The notes below the pieces were generated by a model that worked only from the letters and a program-made list of their open reading frames with translations, did no database searches and was not told the DNA's origin. A stretch of 64,000 nucleotides of DNA, taken from the NCBI GenBank assembly GCA_037200975.1, contig JBBCGI010000001.1, positions 2,232,001-2,296,000 on the forward strand, given 5' to 3'. Numbering within the stretch: position 1 is the first letter of the stretch; each line of letters opens with the position of its first letter. This document shows positions 17,151 through 29,554 of this stretch, one piece after another. The position numbers and the translations under genes were made by a program. Source of the stretch: Pseudomonadota bacterium (GTDB lineage Bacteria > Pseudomonadota > Gammaproteobacteria > Steroidobacterales > Steroidobacteraceae).

Positions 17151-17576
17151 TTACGGCGGCGGCTTCAGATTCGGGTTCAGCCCTATGAAGGTGCCCGTCG
17201 CGCTGATGAGATGGCTGTCGAGCCAGGCGAGCGCCTCGGCTTCGTTCGTGAATATATCGCCGGCGACGCCGCGATTCTGCGCCATCAACACGCCGATCTT
17301 CTGCGGGTCGATGACTTCGGGCCGCGCCACCAGCGCCACGCGCAGATTCGGACCGGAGCTGCGGGCCCATTCCACCGCCAGCGAATGACGCGCAAAGATG
17401 CTCGGCTGACCGAAGCCGACCAGGCCCTTGGTGTTGACCAGCAGGTCGATGAGCTCGAGCCTGCGGGCTTCGCGCATGACGCCCGCGACCATCTCGACCG
17501 CCTGTTCGAACGAAACACGGGCCGACGGCCGGTAGAAGCCGCGTTTGCCTATCTGTTCGAAGTCCGGGATGTCCAT
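17151..17576 (-). CDS. SpoIIAA-like / STAS-type small protein
   Basis: 141 residues beginning MDIPDFEQIG. Alternating strands and helices (FEQAVEMVAGVM, LELIDLLVNTKGLVGF, LRVALVARPEVI, FTNEAEALAWLDSHL) fit the SpoIIAA-like STAS/SEC14 family found as single-domain proteins in many Proteobacteria. The role is unknown. It precedes the SIR2-TIR gene by about 130 bases on the same strand, so it may or may not belong to that operon. The first ATG of the frame, six codons earlier, is less well placed. Confidence 0.6.
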   Translation of the reverse strand: MDIPDFEQIGKRGFYRPSARVSFEQAVEMVAGVMREARRLELIDLLVNTKGLVGFGQPSIFARHSLAVEWARSSGPNLRVALVARPEVIDPQKIGVLMAQNRGVAGDIFTNEAEALAWLDSHLISATGTFIGLNPNLKPPP

Positions 17577-17684
17577 GGGTGTTCGCCGGCGCAAGTGTGC
17601 TCCGCCCCGGGCGAGAACACATCAATCGCATGGTTTGGGTGGCTTCGGGCGCGGCGAAGCCGTGGGAGGATCGATCTTCCCTGA

Positions 17685-18110
17685 CTACTTGACCTTGCGC
17701 AGCTTCTGGATGAGCTTGATCTGCTCGTTCATGCGTACCAGCTCCTTGAGAGCTTCCGCCTGTTCCAGTTTGTCCGTGGCACCACGCAGGGCGTCTTCCG
17801 CGCGCTGCTTGGCGGCTAGTGCCGCGGCTTCGTCGAGATCCTTGGCGCGCAACGCGGTGTCGGCCAGCACGGTGACCTTGTTAGGCTGGATCTCGAGCGC
17901 GCCGCCGCCGACGAAAAAATGCTGCTCGGCGCCATCGGGCGTCTGCACCCGCACTTCACCGGCCTTGAGCAAGGTGAGCAGCGGGGCGTGGCGCGGCGCG
18001 ATGCCGAGCTCACCGTCCGCGCCCGGTGCGAACACCATGGACGCCGCGCCGCTGAAGATCTCGCCTTCGGCGGAAACGATGTCGACGTGGACGGTGTGCG
18101 CTGTGGCCAT
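17685..18110 (-). CDS. atpC: F0F1 ATP synthase subunit epsilon
   Basis: 141 residues. Begins with the conserved VHVDIVSAEGEIFSG; the beta-sandwich domain contains GELGIAPRHAPLLTLLKAG near 49-67 and the C-terminal half is the two-helix inhibitory hairpin (EAAALAAKQRAEDALRG). It couples the central stalk rotor to F1 and inhibits hydrolysis. Last gene of the atp operon, 12 bases after atpD. Confidence 0.97.
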   Translation of the reverse strand: MATAHTVHVDIVSAEGEIFSGAASMVFAPGADGELGIAPRHAPLLTLLKAGEVRVQTPDGAEQHFFVGGGALEIQPNKVTVLADTALRAKDLDEAAALAAKQRAEDALRGATDKLEQAEALKELVRMNEQIKLIQKLRKVK

Positions 18111-18122
18111 GGTCTATCTACC

Positions 18123-19553
<1,431 letters not shown>

Positions 19554-19577
19554 CTAACTAATTCGTTACGTGCCGTA

Positions 19578-20441
19578 TCAGACGGCAGCCGCGCCGCCCA
19601 CGATCTCCGACAGTTCCTTCGTGATCGCGGCCTGGCGGGCCTTGTTGTAGATGAGCTGGAGCTCGCCGATGAGCTTGCCGGCGTTGTCCGAGGCGGCGCC
19701 CATCGCGATCATGCGGGCCGCCATTTCGCTGGCTACATTCTCGACCGCGCCGCGATAGACCTGCGATTCGATGTAACGCATCAGCAGGCCATCCAGGATC
19801 GCCGAAGCGTCCGGCTCGTAGATGTAGTCCCAGTGGTCCTGCAGATCGGCGCCTTCCACCGGCTCTACGGGAAGCAACTGCTGCACCTCGGGCTTCTGCG
19901 TCATCGTGTTCACGAAACGCGAATTCACCAGCAGCAGGCGGTCGATCTTGCCGTCCTTGTAGGCATCCAGCATGACCTTGACCGTGCCGATCAGGTCCTT
20001 GATGCGCGGCTGGTCGCCGAGACCCTGCGTGTTCGCAAGAATCGGATTCGGCAGGCGGCGGAAGAAGGCCGTGGCCTTGCCGCCGATCAGGCACATCGAG
20101 ATCTGCGCGCTCTTGGACTGCCAGTCGCGCATGGCGAGCAGCGTGGCCTTGAAGATGTTGATGTTCAACGAGCCGGCGAGGCCGCGATCCGAGGAGATCA
20201 CGATGATGCCGACGTTCTTCACATCTGCGCGCTCGACCAGGAACGGCGAGCGGTAGTCCGGATTCGCCTGGGTGAGGTTGCCGATCACCGCGCGGATCTT
20301 GTCGGCGTACGGACGCGCCAGGCGCATGCGGTCCTGGGCGCGACGCATCTTGCTGGTCGCCACCATCTGCATGGCCTTGGTGATCTTTTGCGTCGACTTG
20401 ACGCTCAGGATCTTGGCGCGGATTTCTTTTGTGCCGGGCAT
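19578..20441 (-). CDS. atpG: F0F1 ATP synthase subunit gamma
   Basis: 287 residues. N-terminal [32 protein letters not shown] is the long coiled helix of the rotor, [11 protein letters not shown] is the conserved central motif, and the C-terminal helix with [16 protein letters not shown] ends near the stop. Rotor shaft of F1. Confidence 0.98.
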   Translation of the reverse strand: MPGTKEIRAKILSVKSTQKITKAMQMVATSKMRRAQDRMRLARPYADKIRAVIGNLTQANPDYRSPFLVERADVKNVGIIVISSDRGLAGSLNINIFKATLLAMRDWQSKSAQISMCLIGGKATAFFRRLPNPILANTQGLGDQPRIKDLIGTVKVMLDAYKDGKIDRLLLVNSRFVNTMTQKPEVQQLLPVEPVEGADLQDHWDYIYEPDASAILDGLLMRYIESQVYRGAVENVASEMAARMIAMGAASDNAGKLIGELQLIYNKARQAAITKELSEIVGGAAAV

Positions 20442-20452
20442 CTAGCTAGTTC

Positions 20453-21991
20453 TCAGAACACGCCGTTCTTGAGGAAGTCTTCGCACAGCGACTTCAGCGC
20501 GGCCTCGTGCTTCTTGAGCACCGGCTCCGCGTTGACGGCATCGAGCGTCGCCTTGTGGGCCGACTTCGCGAAGGACTGCAGTGCGGCTTCCGCATCCACG
20601 ACCTTCTTGCGATCGACCTTGTCGAAGAAGCCATTGTTCACGGCGTAGATCGACAGCGCCATTTCGGCCACCGACAGCGGGGCGTACTGCTTCTGCTTCA
20701 TCAGTTCGGTGACGCGCGCGCCACGCTCGAGCTGACGGCGGGTGGCTTCGTCGAGGTCCGAGGCGAACTGCGAGAACGCCGCGAGCTCACGGTACTGCGC
20801 GAGGGCCAGACGGATACCGCCGCCCAGGCGCTTGATGATGTCCGTCTGGGCCGCGCCACCGACGCGCGACACCGAGATGCCGGCGTTCATGGCCGGGCGG
20901 ACGCCCGAGTTGAACAGGTCGGTCTCGAGGAAGATCTGTCCGTCGGTGATCGAGATGACGTTCGTCGGAACGAACGCGGTCACGTCACCGGCCTGCGTTT
21001 CGATGATGGGCAGACCGGTCAAACTACCCGTCTTGCCCTTCACGGCGCCCTTGGTCACCTGCTCCACGTATTCTTCGTTCACACGCGCGCTGCGCTCGAG
21101 CAGGCGGCTGTGCAGATAGAACACGTCGCCGGGATACGCTTCGCGGCCCGGGGGGCGGCGCAGCAGCAGCGAGATCTGGCGATAGGCCACGGCCTGCTTC
21201 GACAGATCGTCGTAAATGATGAGCGCGTCTTCACCATTGTCCATGAAGAACTCGCCCATCGTGCAGCCCGAGTAGGCGCTGATGTACTGCATGGCGGCGG
21301 GGGTCGAAGCGGAGGCGGCAACAATGATGGTGTGGCCCATCGCGCCGTGCTCTTCGAGCTTGCGCACCACGTTCGCGATGGTCGACTGCTTCTGGCCGAT
21401 GGCGACGTACACGCACTTAATGCCGGACGACTTCTGGTTGATGATCGTGTCGATCGCCATCGCGGTCTTGCCGGTCTGGCGGTCGCCGATGATGAGCTCG
21501 CGCTGGCCGCGGCCGATCGGGACCATCGAGTCGACGGCCTTGTAGCCGGTCTGCACCGGCTGGCTGACACTCTTGCGATAGATGACGCCCGGCGCCACGC
21601 GCTCGATGGGAGCGGTCTTCGTGGTCTTGAGCGGGCCCTTGCCGTCGATCGGGTTGCCGAGCGCGTCGACCACGCGGCCTAACAACTCGCGACCCACCGG
21701 CACTTCGAGGATGCGGCCCGTGGTCTTCACGGTGTCGCCTTCGCGGATGCCCTTGTAGTCGCCGAGCACCACCGAGCCGACCGAGTCCTGCTCGAGGTTC
21801 AGCGCGAGACCGAAGATGTTGCCGGGGAATTCGATCATTTCGCCGTAGCGAACGTCCGCCAGCCCGTGGATGCGGCAGATGCCGTCCGTCACCGTGACGA
21901 CGGTGCCGACATTGCGCGCTTCACTCGCGGACTTGAAGTTCTCGATGCGTGACTTGATGAGGTCACTGATTTCGGATGCTTTGACGGACAT
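20453..21991 (-). CDS. atpA: F0F1 ATP synthase subunit alpha
   Basis: 512 residues. P-loop [15 protein letters not shown] near 169-183, [30 protein letters not shown] near 266-295 and [15 protein letters not shown] confirm it. Non-catalytic nucleotide-binding F1 subunit. Separated from atpG by 11 bases. Confidence 0.99.
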   Translation of the reverse strand: MSVKASEISDLIKSRIENFKSASEARNVGTVVTVTDGICRIHGLADVRYGEMIEFPGNIFGLALNLEQDSVGSVVLGDYKGIREGDTVKTTGRILEVPVGRELLGRVVDALGNPIDGKGPLKTTKTAPIERVAPGVIYRKSVSQPVQTGYKAVDSMVPIGRGQRELIIGDRQTGKTAMAIDTIINQKSSGIKCVYVAIGQKQSTIANVVRKLEEHGAMGHTIIVAASASTPAAMQYISAYSGCTMGEFFMDNGEDALIIYDDLSKQAVAYRQISLLLRRPPGREAYPGDVFYLHSRLLERSARVNEEYVEQVTKGAVKGKTGSLTGLPIIETQAGDVTAFVPTNVISITDGQIFLETDLFNSGVRPAMNAGISVSRVGGAAQTDIIKRLGGGIRLALAQYRELAAFSQFASDLDEATRRQLERGARVTELMKQKQYAPLSVAEMALSIYAVNNGFFDKVDRKKVVDAEAALQSFAKSAHKATLDAVNAEPVLKKHEAALKSLCEDFLKNGVF

Positions 21992-22012
21992 GTTCTGAAT
22001 CCTCGGAAATAC

Positions 22013-22549
22013 TTATGCGGTCAGTTCAGTAGCCAGGCGTTCGAGCCGGCCCTTGATCGAGCCGTCGATCACGAGATCGCCGGCCTTGAGGACGGCGCCG
22101 CCTAACAAGCTGCCGTCGACCTTGGTGTGCAGGCGCACCGAGCGCCCCAGTTTCTTCTGCAATGCCGCGACGTAACGGCTCTCCTGGTCGGAGTTGAGCG
22201 CGGTCGCGGAGATGACTTCGACATCCACCGCGTTTTCCACGTCCGCCTTCATCTGCTCGAACAGCGCCGCGATCTCGGGGAGGAATCCGAGCCTGCGGTT
22301 CTGCGCGAGCAACGAGATGAAGTTGCGGCCGTACTCGTCGAGACCGGCACCCACGATGCCGGTGACGAACTCGGCCAGCTGCGCGGCCGTCACGTGCGGG
22401 CTGCCCAGCAAGGCATGCACGCGGGCGTCGGCGACGACTTCGGCGGCACGGATCAGGCTCGCCGACGTTGCCGCCAGCGTATTGCCCTTGCGTGCGAGCG
22501 CGAAGATCGCTTTCGCGTACGGCCGTGCGGTTGTGGTGCGCTCTGCCAT
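22013..22549 (-). CDS. atpH: F0F1 ATP synthase subunit delta
   Basis: 178 residues. N-terminal TARPYAKAIFALARKGN, the LLAQNRRLGFLPEIAALFEQM helix and C-terminal VDGSLLGGAVLKAGDLVIDGSIKGRLERL identify the OSCP/delta subunit, which links the peripheral stalk to F1. It follows atpF without a gap. Confidence 0.97.
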   Translation of the reverse strand: MAERTTTARPYAKAIFALARKGNTLAATSASLIRAAEVVADARVHALLGSPHVTAAQLAEFVTGIVGAGLDEYGRNFISLLAQNRRLGFLPEIAALFEQMKADVENAVDVEVISATALNSDQESRYVAALQKKLGRSVRLHTKVDGSLLGGAVLKAGDLVIDGSIKGRLERLATELTA

Positions 22550-23020
22550 CTAGAGTTTCGCCGCCAGCTGATCGAGCAGCTCGCCGTGCGTCTTCGGGTC
22601 GATCTCTTTTTCGAGGACGCGTTTGGCGCCCGCGACCGCGAGACTGACGACCTGGCCACGCAGGCTGTCGCGCGCGCGATTGCTCTCGAGTTCGATCTGC
22701 GACTTGGCCGAGGCCAGCGCCTTCTCACCCTCGAGGCTCGCGGCCTTGCGTGCTTCTTCGACGATCTGGTTGGCCTGCGTGCGCGCCTGCGATTCGATCG
22801 CCAGCGCCCGGGTGCGGGCTTCCTTGATCACGTCGTCGGCGCGGCTCTGCGCTTCGGACAGGCCCTTCTGGCCTTCTTCCGCGGCGGCGAGACCGGCGGC
22901 GATCTTCTTCTCGCGCTCGTTCATCGCACCGAGAATGATCGGCCAGATGAACTTCATCACGACCCAGATGACGATGGCGAACACCAGCATCTGGACGATG
23001 AGAGTTACTGTGATATTCAC
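22550..23020 (-). CDS. atpF: F0F1 ATP synthase subunit b
   Basis: 156 residues, GTG start with a GAGGAG Shine-Dalgarno about seven bases upstream. One N-terminal membrane helix (VTLIVQMLVFAIVIWVVMKFIW) and a long charged coiled coil (GLAAAEEGQKGLSEAQSRADD and on) form the peripheral stalk. Confidence 0.97.
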   Translation of the reverse strand: MNITVTLIVQMLVFAIVIWVVMKFIWPIILGAMNEREKKIAAGLAAAEEGQKGLSEAQSRADDVIKEARTRALAIESQARTQANQIVEEARKAASLEGEKALASAKSQIELESNRARDSLRGQVVSLAVAGAKRVLEKEIDPKTHGELLDQLAAKL

Positions 23021-23049
23021 GCGCGTCTCCTCGACGAACTAACTATTGC

Positions 23050-23352
<303 letters not shown>

Positions 23353-23361
23353 TTACGATGA

Positions 23362-24189
<828 letters not shown>

Positions 24190-24200
24190 CTATCTCGTTC

Positions 24201-24614
24201 CTAACGCTTCGCGGCGGTGGCAGTGCCCGCCAGAGGGGGCAGCGCATTCGCCAGCGCAATCCAATACACGAACAAGGTTGCGATATACGTGCCGAACAAA
24301 GCGGCGAACGAAACCTTGAAAGTCACAAACACGATCACGAACAGCGCCACGGTCACCGCGAGCTTCAAGCCCTCGCCCAGGTAGAAGGCGCGCGCCACGC
24401 GCGCCGCATCGGCACCCGCCGGAGAACCGAAGGCGAACAACGCGAGAACCGCGCTGGCCGCCGCGGAAATGCCACCGCCCGCGAGCGCCGACAAACCGGC
24501 GACACGACCCCACACCGCAAAGCAAATTGCCGCAGCCACGACCGTAACGACGACCTGACCGAGCACTACGCTTCCGGCCAGTCGCCTCGCTTGGGGCAAC
24601 TCGAGGGTGACCAC
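24201..24614 (-). CDS. atpI: ATP synthase subunit I
   Basis: About 137 residues with four membrane helices (VVLGQVVVTVVAAAICFAVW, GLSALAGGGISAAASAVLALFAFG, LKLAVTVALFVIVFVTF, LFGTYIATLFVYWIALAN). Located first in the operon as in other Gammaproteobacteria; AtpI aids c-ring assembly or Mg2+ supply. The GTG at 24612-24614 is chosen because an AGGAG (24619-24623 on the complement) lies four bases upstream; an upstream in-frame ATG lacks such a site. Confidence 0.85.
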   Translation of the reverse strand: MVTLELPQARRLAGSVVLGQVVVTVVAAAICFAVWGRVAGLSALAGGGISAAASAVLALFAFGSPAGADAARVARAFYLGEGLKLAVTVALFVIVFVTFKVSFAALFGTYIATLFVYWIALANALPPLAGTATAAKR

Positions 24615-24745
24615 GACACTCCTACTGCAAGTCGACAATCTTTGAACACAACTTCGGGCCCACGGAGGCCGCAGGCGTGATCAGCTGTGTTCGAAAATTG
24701 TTTGGCTTGGCAACGACTTACGTGTGCCTTGGGCCAGGGGCGCGA

Positions 24746-24774
24746 ATTATATACGCCGACCCCTGCCCCTTCAA
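24746..24774 (-). promoter_or_regulatory. Sigma-70 promoter of the atp operon
   Basis: On the minus strand TTGAAG (24769-24774) and TATAAT (24746-24751) are separated by exactly 17 bases. The -10 is a perfect consensus and the -35 matches four of six. It implies a leader of about 125 bases before atpI. It faces away from the M20 peptidase gene on the plus strand. Confidence 0.75.
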
Positions 24775-24908
24775 CAAAAAAGCCGCAGGAAAACACGATA
24801 TTTCCGCGGGTCTTTTACGAATAGGTGGGTGGTGCCCGGCGCGGCTCGTTGCCTCGCCTGTGCAGCAGTCGTCTAGTATCGGGCGACTCCACTCCCTGGA
24901 CCTCGCCC

Positions 24909-26327
24909 ATGCTCAAGACCTTCGTTGCAACGGTTGCCCTCGCCTTTTGTGCCACCGCCGCCGCCGCGGAGCCGAAATCCCGGGGGGACGAGCCTGAATT
25001 TCGCGCGCTCTACAAAGAGCTGATCGAAACCAACACCGCCTTGTCGAATGGCAGCTGCACGCTGGCGGCCGAACGCATGGCCGCGCGCCTCAAGGCAGCG
25101 GGAATCGGGCAGGTCCAGGTCTTCACCGCACCGGATCATCCCCGTGAAGGCGGTCTGGTCGCCTCATTCCCCGGCAGCGATCCGAAAGCAAAGGCCATGC
25201 TGCTGCTCGCCCACCTCGACGTGGTCGAAGCCAAACGCGAAGACTGGACCCGCGACCCGTTCGTGCTGGTCGAGGAGAACGGCTCGTTCTACGCGCGTGG
25301 CGCGGTGGACGACAAGTCCGAGGCGGCGATCTGGGTGGACACGCTCATCCGCTACGCAAACGAGAAGTTCAAGCCGCGGCGCACGATCAAGCTCGCGTTG
25401 ACCTGCGGCGAGGAAACCGCCGGCGCATTCAACGGCGCGCAGTGGCTGTCGAAGAATCACCGCGACTGGATAGACGCCGAGTTCGCGCTCAACGAAGGCG
25501 CGTGGGGCGAGATGGACGCGCAGGGCAACCGCGTCTCGATGAACGTGCAGGCCGGCGAGAAGGCCGCGCAGAACTATCTACTCGAGGTCACCAACCCCGG
25601 CGGGCACAGCTCGCGCCCGCGCAAGGACAACGCCATCTACCGGCTGGCCGCCGCGTTGCCGCGCATCGAGGCGTATGAATTTCCCGCCCAGTTCACCGAT
25701 GCGAGTCGCGCGTATTTCGCCGGCATGGCGAAGATCCAGGCGGCCAGAGGGAATACCGACGTCGCGGCGGCGATGAACGCCATCGTCGCGGATCCGAACG
25801 ATGCACAGGCGCTCGCGCTGGTGTCGGAAAAAGACGTGAGCTGGAACGCCACGCTGCGTACGACCTGCGTTGCAACCGTGCTCGACGCGGGCCACGCCAC
25901 CAACGCGCTCCCCCAGCGGGCGCGTGCCAACATCAACTGCCGGATATTTCCCGGCGTGACTCCCGAATCGGTGCGCGACCAGCTCGAGAAACTGGTTGCC
26001 GATCCTGCCGTGAAGGTCACGATGCTGGAAGTACGCGGCGAGCCTTCCGCGCCGCCGCCGCTCAGCTCGAAAATCATGGCGCCGTTCGAGAAGCTGAACG
26101 CGCAGTATTTCCCCGGCGTGCCGGTACTGCCGGTCCTGCAGGCCGGTGCCACCGACGGGCTGTACCTGAACGGCGTGGGAATCCCCACCTACGGCATCGG
26201 GCCGCTGTTCATGGGCCCGGACCTCGGAAACATTCATGGGCTCAATGAATACGTGGGCGTGAAATCGCTGCTGGATGCACGCGCCTTCCTCTACGACCTC
26301 GTGAAGATCTACTCGATGCAGAAATAG
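24909..26327 (+). CDS. M20 family metallopeptidase, exported
   Basis: 472 residues starting MLKTFVATVALAFC, a signal peptide of about 20 residues ending at AAAA. Zinc-site motifs of the M20 family are present: AHLDVV (His and Asp), GAVDDKSEAA (bridging Asp), CGEETAG (catalytic Glu pair), NEGAWG, and a C-terminal NIHGLNEYV histidine. A dimerisation domain with GGHSSRPRKDNAIYRLA sits in the middle. Likely cleaves peptides or N-acyl amino acids in the periplasm. The upstream frame from 24825 is not needed. Confidence 0.9.
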   Translation: MLKTFVATVALAFCATAAAAEPKSRGDEPEFRALYKELIETNTALSNGSCTLAAERMAARLKAAGIGQVQVFTAPDHPREGGLVASFPGSDPKAKAMLLLAHLDVVEAKREDWTRDPFVLVEENGSFYARGAVDDKSEAAIWVDTLIRYANEKFKPRRTIKLALTCGEETAGAFNGAQWLSKNHRDWIDAEFALNEGAWGEMDAQGNRVSMNVQAGEKAAQNYLLEVTNPGGHSSRPRKDNAIYRLAAALPRIEAYEFPAQFTDASRAYFAGMAKIQAARGNTDVAAAMNAIVADPNDAQALALVSEKDVSWNATLRTTCVATVLDAGHATNALPQRARANINCRIFPGVTPESVRDQLEKLVADPAVKVTMLEVRGEPSAPPPLSSKIMAPFEKLNAQYFPGVPVLPVLQAGATDGLYLNGVGIPTYGIGPLFMGPDLGNIHGLNEYVGVKSLLDARAFLYDLVKIYSMQK

Positions 26328-26344
26328 CCGCGAATGGCGGGCGG

Positions 26345-27061
26345 CTAATCGAGGCTGTAGACGCGCAGCGCGCGGATGCGCAGATGGCTGAACGTCGTGC
26401 GCAACGCGAACCATCCTTTGGTGTAGGGCTCGCGATCCATCATGCGCAACAGCGGCTGGCCGTCACGGCGAAACTCGATGTTCGTGCCGTTCGCGATGAG
26501 GACGATGATTTGTTTGCGGTTCGGCATCAACATGGCCGACCGCGCCGACAGATTGTGCTGGGGCAGCAGGGGCCGCAGCGACGGATCGCCGGTATAGCGG
26601 CGGAACCGCGTCGCCGTATTCCGATTGCCGCCGAGACTCACGTAATACGTGCGCAGGTTGTCGTATTGCGCAAAGGCACCGCTTCGCGACGCGGCAAAAA
26701 CCGGCTCGACGCCATCCGGATTGTTGGCCATCCAGAAGACGCTGAGATCGCTGACCTGGTCGTTGGGTCCGCCGGCAGCAACCGCGGTGGCTTCGAATTC
26801 GATGGCCACCGCACCCTGGAGCTTCGGTTTGAACCACAGCGTCGCTCCCGCGGGCACATCGATTTCGAGCGTGCCGTTGGCGGCTTCGATGCGGCCGGGC
26901 TTTTCTGCCTCGATCTGCCAGTTGTCGAGACCGGTCTCGAAATCATCCGAATACAACACGTCGCCGAATTCGGGGCGCACGGCGCAACCGCACAGGGCCA
27001 CGCATGCGAGCGCAGCGGCCAGCGCACTAGTGAATGTGCGCGAGGATCCCGTCGAGCTCAT
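26345..27061 (-). CDS. DUF6250 lipoprotein
   Basis: 238 residues. A lipobox-like LCGC near residues 23-26 follows a hydrophobic N-terminus. The mature part matches DUF6250: YSDDFETGLDNW, IDVPAGATLWFKP, GGPNDQVSDLSVFWM, YYVSLGGN and EPYTKGWFALRTT. The fold is a concanavalin-like jelly roll often found near polysaccharide genes; no substrate is known. Its start overlaps the end of parB by 35 bases. Confidence 0.8.
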   Translation of the reverse strand: MSSTGSSRTFTSALAAALACVALCGCAVRPEFGDVLYSDDFETGLDNWQIEAEKPGRIEAANGTLEIDVPAGATLWFKPKLQGAVAIEFEATAVAAGGPNDQVSDLSVFWMANNPDGVEPVFAASRSGAFAQYDNLRTYYVSLGGNRNTATRFRRYTGDPSLRPLLPQHNLSARSAMLMPNRKQIIVLIANGTNIEFRRDGQPLLRMMDREPYTKGWFALRTTFSHLRIRALRVYSLD

Positions 27062-27959
27062 CTAACGAGTGGTAGCTGATCACGACCTTGCCCTTGCCCG
27101 AGCCGCTGTGCTCGATCTGCACCTTCGCGCCGAGTTTTTCCGACAACTCGTCCTGCAGCCGCCGCACATTGGGGTCGAGCGCCTGCGGATCTTTCGCGGC
27201 CGCAGTGCCGCCCGCGGCCTTGGCCAGCATGCTGCGGACCAGCGCCTCGGTCTCGCGCACGGAGAGGCCCTTCTTTGCGACCAGCGCGCCGACTTCGATC
27301 TGGTGCCGGCGCTGAGTGAGCCCGAGCAGCGCGCGTGCGTGACCCATTTCCAGCTCGCGTTTTTCGACGTACGCGGTGATCTCGGGTGCAAGCTCGAGCA
27401 GGCGCAGCAGGTTCGACACCGCCGCGCGCGAACGGCCGACCGCGTCCGCGGCCTGCTGGTGCGTGATGCCGAATTCGCCGATGAGCCGTTCGAGCGCACG
27501 CGCTTCTTCGAGCGGATTCAGGTTTTCGCGCTGGATGTTCTCGATGAGCGCCATCGCGATGGCGGCTTCGTCGGGCACCTTGCGGATGACCGCCGGCACG
27601 GTTGCCAGCCCGGCCAGTTGCGCGGCGCGCCAGCGACGCTCGCCCGCGATGATCTCGTAACGTTGCGATTCGCCGGCCGCGGCGCCCTCGACGGCGCGCA
27701 CGACGATCGGCTGGATGATGCCCTGCGCCTTGATCGACGCGGCGAGTTCTTCCAGAGACTCCTGACGCATGTCGACGCGCGGCTGGTATTTGCCTCGTTG
27801 CAGGAGATCGAGCGGCAGATGGGCGAGCTCATCGCCCGGGAGCCTGGCGGGCGGCGGCGGCGCGGAACCGGGCGCGGCCGGCGCCGGCGCAGGCCGGTTG
27901 GACATCTGCCCGAGCAGTGCCTCGAGTCCTCGTCCCATGACCGGTTTCTTCAGGCTCAT
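27027..27959 (-). CDS. parB: Chromosome partitioning protein ParB
   Basis: 310 residues. The N-terminal CTPase/ParB domain has GKYQPRVDMRQESLEELAASI and GERRWRAAQLAG; the central helix-turn-helix is GITHQQAADAVGRSRAAVSNLL; a C-terminal dimerisation domain ends the protein. ParB loads at parS sites near oriC. I found no perfect TGTTTCACGTGAAACA-type parS in the window. Confidence 0.97.
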   Translation of the reverse strand: MSLKKPVMGRGLEALLGQMSNRPAPAPAAPGSAPPPPARLPGDELAHLPLDLLQRGKYQPRVDMRQESLEELAASIKAQGIIQPIVVRAVEGAAAGESQRYEIIAGERRWRAAQLAGLATVPAVIRKVPDEAAIAMALIENIQRENLNPLEEARALERLIGEFGITHQQAADAVGRSRAAVSNLLRLLELAPEITAYVEKRELEMGHARALLGLTQRRHQIEVGALVAKKGLSVRETEALVRSMLAKAAGGTAAAKDPQALDPNVRRLQDELSEKLGAKVQIEHSGSGKGKVVISYHSLDELDGILAHIH

Positions 27960-27978
27960 GGGGCGCGATGATATCGGC

Positions 27979-28827
27979 TCAATTCAGCGGATGCTCGCCT
28001 TCGGGAGCGGCGGCTTCGCCGGACGGCGGCGGGGCCGATCCGGACTCCGCGGCCGCGTCATCGTCCTTGCGCAGCATCTCGCCCGCGAGCGCGAGATAGG
28101 CGAGCGCGCCGCGCGAGTCCTTGTCGTGCTGCAGGACGGGCTTGCCGAAGGACGGCGCCTCGGCGAGCCGCACGTTGCGCGGCACGATGGTGCGGAACAC
28201 CTTGTCGCCGAAAACCGTGATCAACTGGCTGCTGACCTCGTTTGCCAGGTTGTTCCGCGGATCGAACATCGTGCGCAGGATGCCTTCGATCTCGAGCTCG
28301 GGGCTCACGGAGGCCTTGATCTGCTCGATGGTGCCGACCAGGGCGGTGAGCCCTTCGAGCGCGTAGTACTCGCATTGCATCGGGATCAACACGCTCTGCG
28401 CCGCGACCAGCGCGTTCAACGTGAGCATGTTCAACGCCGGCGGACAGTCGATGATGATGACTTCGTACTGGTCCTGGATGGGTTTGAGCGCGTTGCGCAG
28501 CCGCAGCTCGCGGCCCGCCATGGTAGTTAGTAGCCTGACTTCCGCGGCGGTCAGGTCCTGGTTGGACGGCATCAGCGACAGGCCGGGCGTCGACTCGAGC
28601 GCGATGATGACGTCGGCGGCCTCCGCCTCGCCTAACAACACGTCGCCGGTGCCGCGCTGGATCTGGGATTTCTCGACGCCGCAGCCCATCGTGGCGTTGC
28701 CCTGCGGGTCGATGTCGATCAGCAACACGCGCCGGCGCGTCGCGGCGAACGAGGCCGCGAGATTCACCGCGGTGGTCGTCTTGCCGACGCCACCCTTCTG
28801 GTTCGCGACCGCGATGATGCGCTTCAT
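27979..28827 (-). CDS. parA: Chromosome partitioning ATPase ParA (Soj)
   Basis: 282 residues from the ATG at 28825-28827. Begins KRIIAVANQKGGVGKTTTAVNLA, the deviant Walker A with both lysines, followed by LLIDIDPQGNATMGCG and the DCPPALNMLTLNAL motif. Partner of ParB, 19 bases upstream of it. The in-frame extension to 28941 carries no domain and overlaps rsmG. Confidence 0.97.
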   Translation of the reverse strand: MKRIIAVANQKGGVGKTTTAVNLAASFAATRRRVLLIDIDPQGNATMGCGVEKSQIQRGTGDVLLGEAEAADVIIALESTPGLSLMPSNQDLTAAEVRLLTTMAGRELRLRNALKPIQDQYEVIIIDCPPALNMLTLNALVAAQSVLIPMQCEYYALEGLTALVGTIEQIKASVSPELEIEGILRTMFDPRNNLANEVSSQLITVFGDKVFRTIVPRNVRLAEAPSFGKPVLQHDKDSRGALAYLALAGEMLRKDDDAAAESGSAPPPSGEAAAPEGEHPLN

Positions 28828-28867
28828 GGCGGCGATCTTACCCCGGGTACGAGCGCGGCTGTTCCGC

Positions 28868-29548
28868 TTATTCCTCGAGCTTTTTCCGGGGGGCGGCCGA
28901 GGACTTGTGACGCGACAGGGCGACAAGATGGCGCTCGGCATCGAGGCCCGGGACGCGCAGTGAAAAAACTTCTCCCGACCAGCCGCGCGGTACGGCGCTG
29001 ATCTCGTCGTCGTTCAAACGGCCCTTCATCGCGAGCAACCGCCCGCCCGGCCCGACCAGGTGCCCCGCGTTATGTAGCACGTCGGCGAGCGAACCGACCG
29101 CGCGCACCACCACCAGGTCGAAATCCTTCTCACCGTCGTAGCTTTCTGCGCGTGCCGCATGCGCGCGCGCATTGCGGATGTCGAGCGCCGCGATGCTCTC
29201 GGCGACGAAACGGATCTTTTTCTGCGTGCCATCGATGAGCGTGAACTGGCGCTGGGGCTGCGCCACGGCGAGCGGAATACCGGGAAAGCCGCCGCCGGTG
29301 CCCACGTCGATGATGCGCCTCGCGTCGCCCAGGTGCGGCACCAGCGTCAGGCTGTCGAGCATGTGCAGCTGCAGGATGCCGAGCGGCGAGACGATGGACG
29401 TGAGATTCACGTGTTCGTTGCGCTCGCGCAGCATGACGCCGTAACGCCAGAGGATCTCGAGCGCCGATTGATCGAGCTCGACACCGAGCTCCTGCGCGCC
29501 GGAATCCAGTTGGGCTTTCCAGCCGGCTTCGTCCAGGTTGTTAGTCAT
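28868..29548 (-). CDS. rsmG: 16S rRNA (guanine-527 N7) methyltransferase
   Basis: 226 residues. SAM-binding motif IIDVGTGGGFPGIPLAVAQP near 79-98, LIDGTQKKIRFV, and VVVRAVGSL typify RsmG/GidB. It methylates G527 in the 16S rRNA. In most relatives mnmG sits directly upstream; here prpD does, ending 6 bases before the start. Confidence 0.96.
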   Translation of the reverse strand: MTNNLDEAGWKAQLDSGAQELGVELDQSALEILWRYGVMLRERNEHVNLTSIVSPLGILQLHMLDSLTLVPHLGDARRIIDVGTGGGFPGIPLAVAQPQRQFTLIDGTQKKIRFVAESIAALDIRNARAHAARAESYDGEKDFDLVVVRAVGSLADVLHNAGHLVGPGGRLLAMKGRLNDDEISAVPRGWSGEVFSLRVPGLDAERHLVALSRHKSSAAPRKKLEE

Positions 29549-29554
29549 GCGCGG

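Noticed and set aside
27027-29548. parS site near parAB
   Set aside because: Several CACGTG cores exist in the window but none has the flanking symmetry of a parS palindrome.
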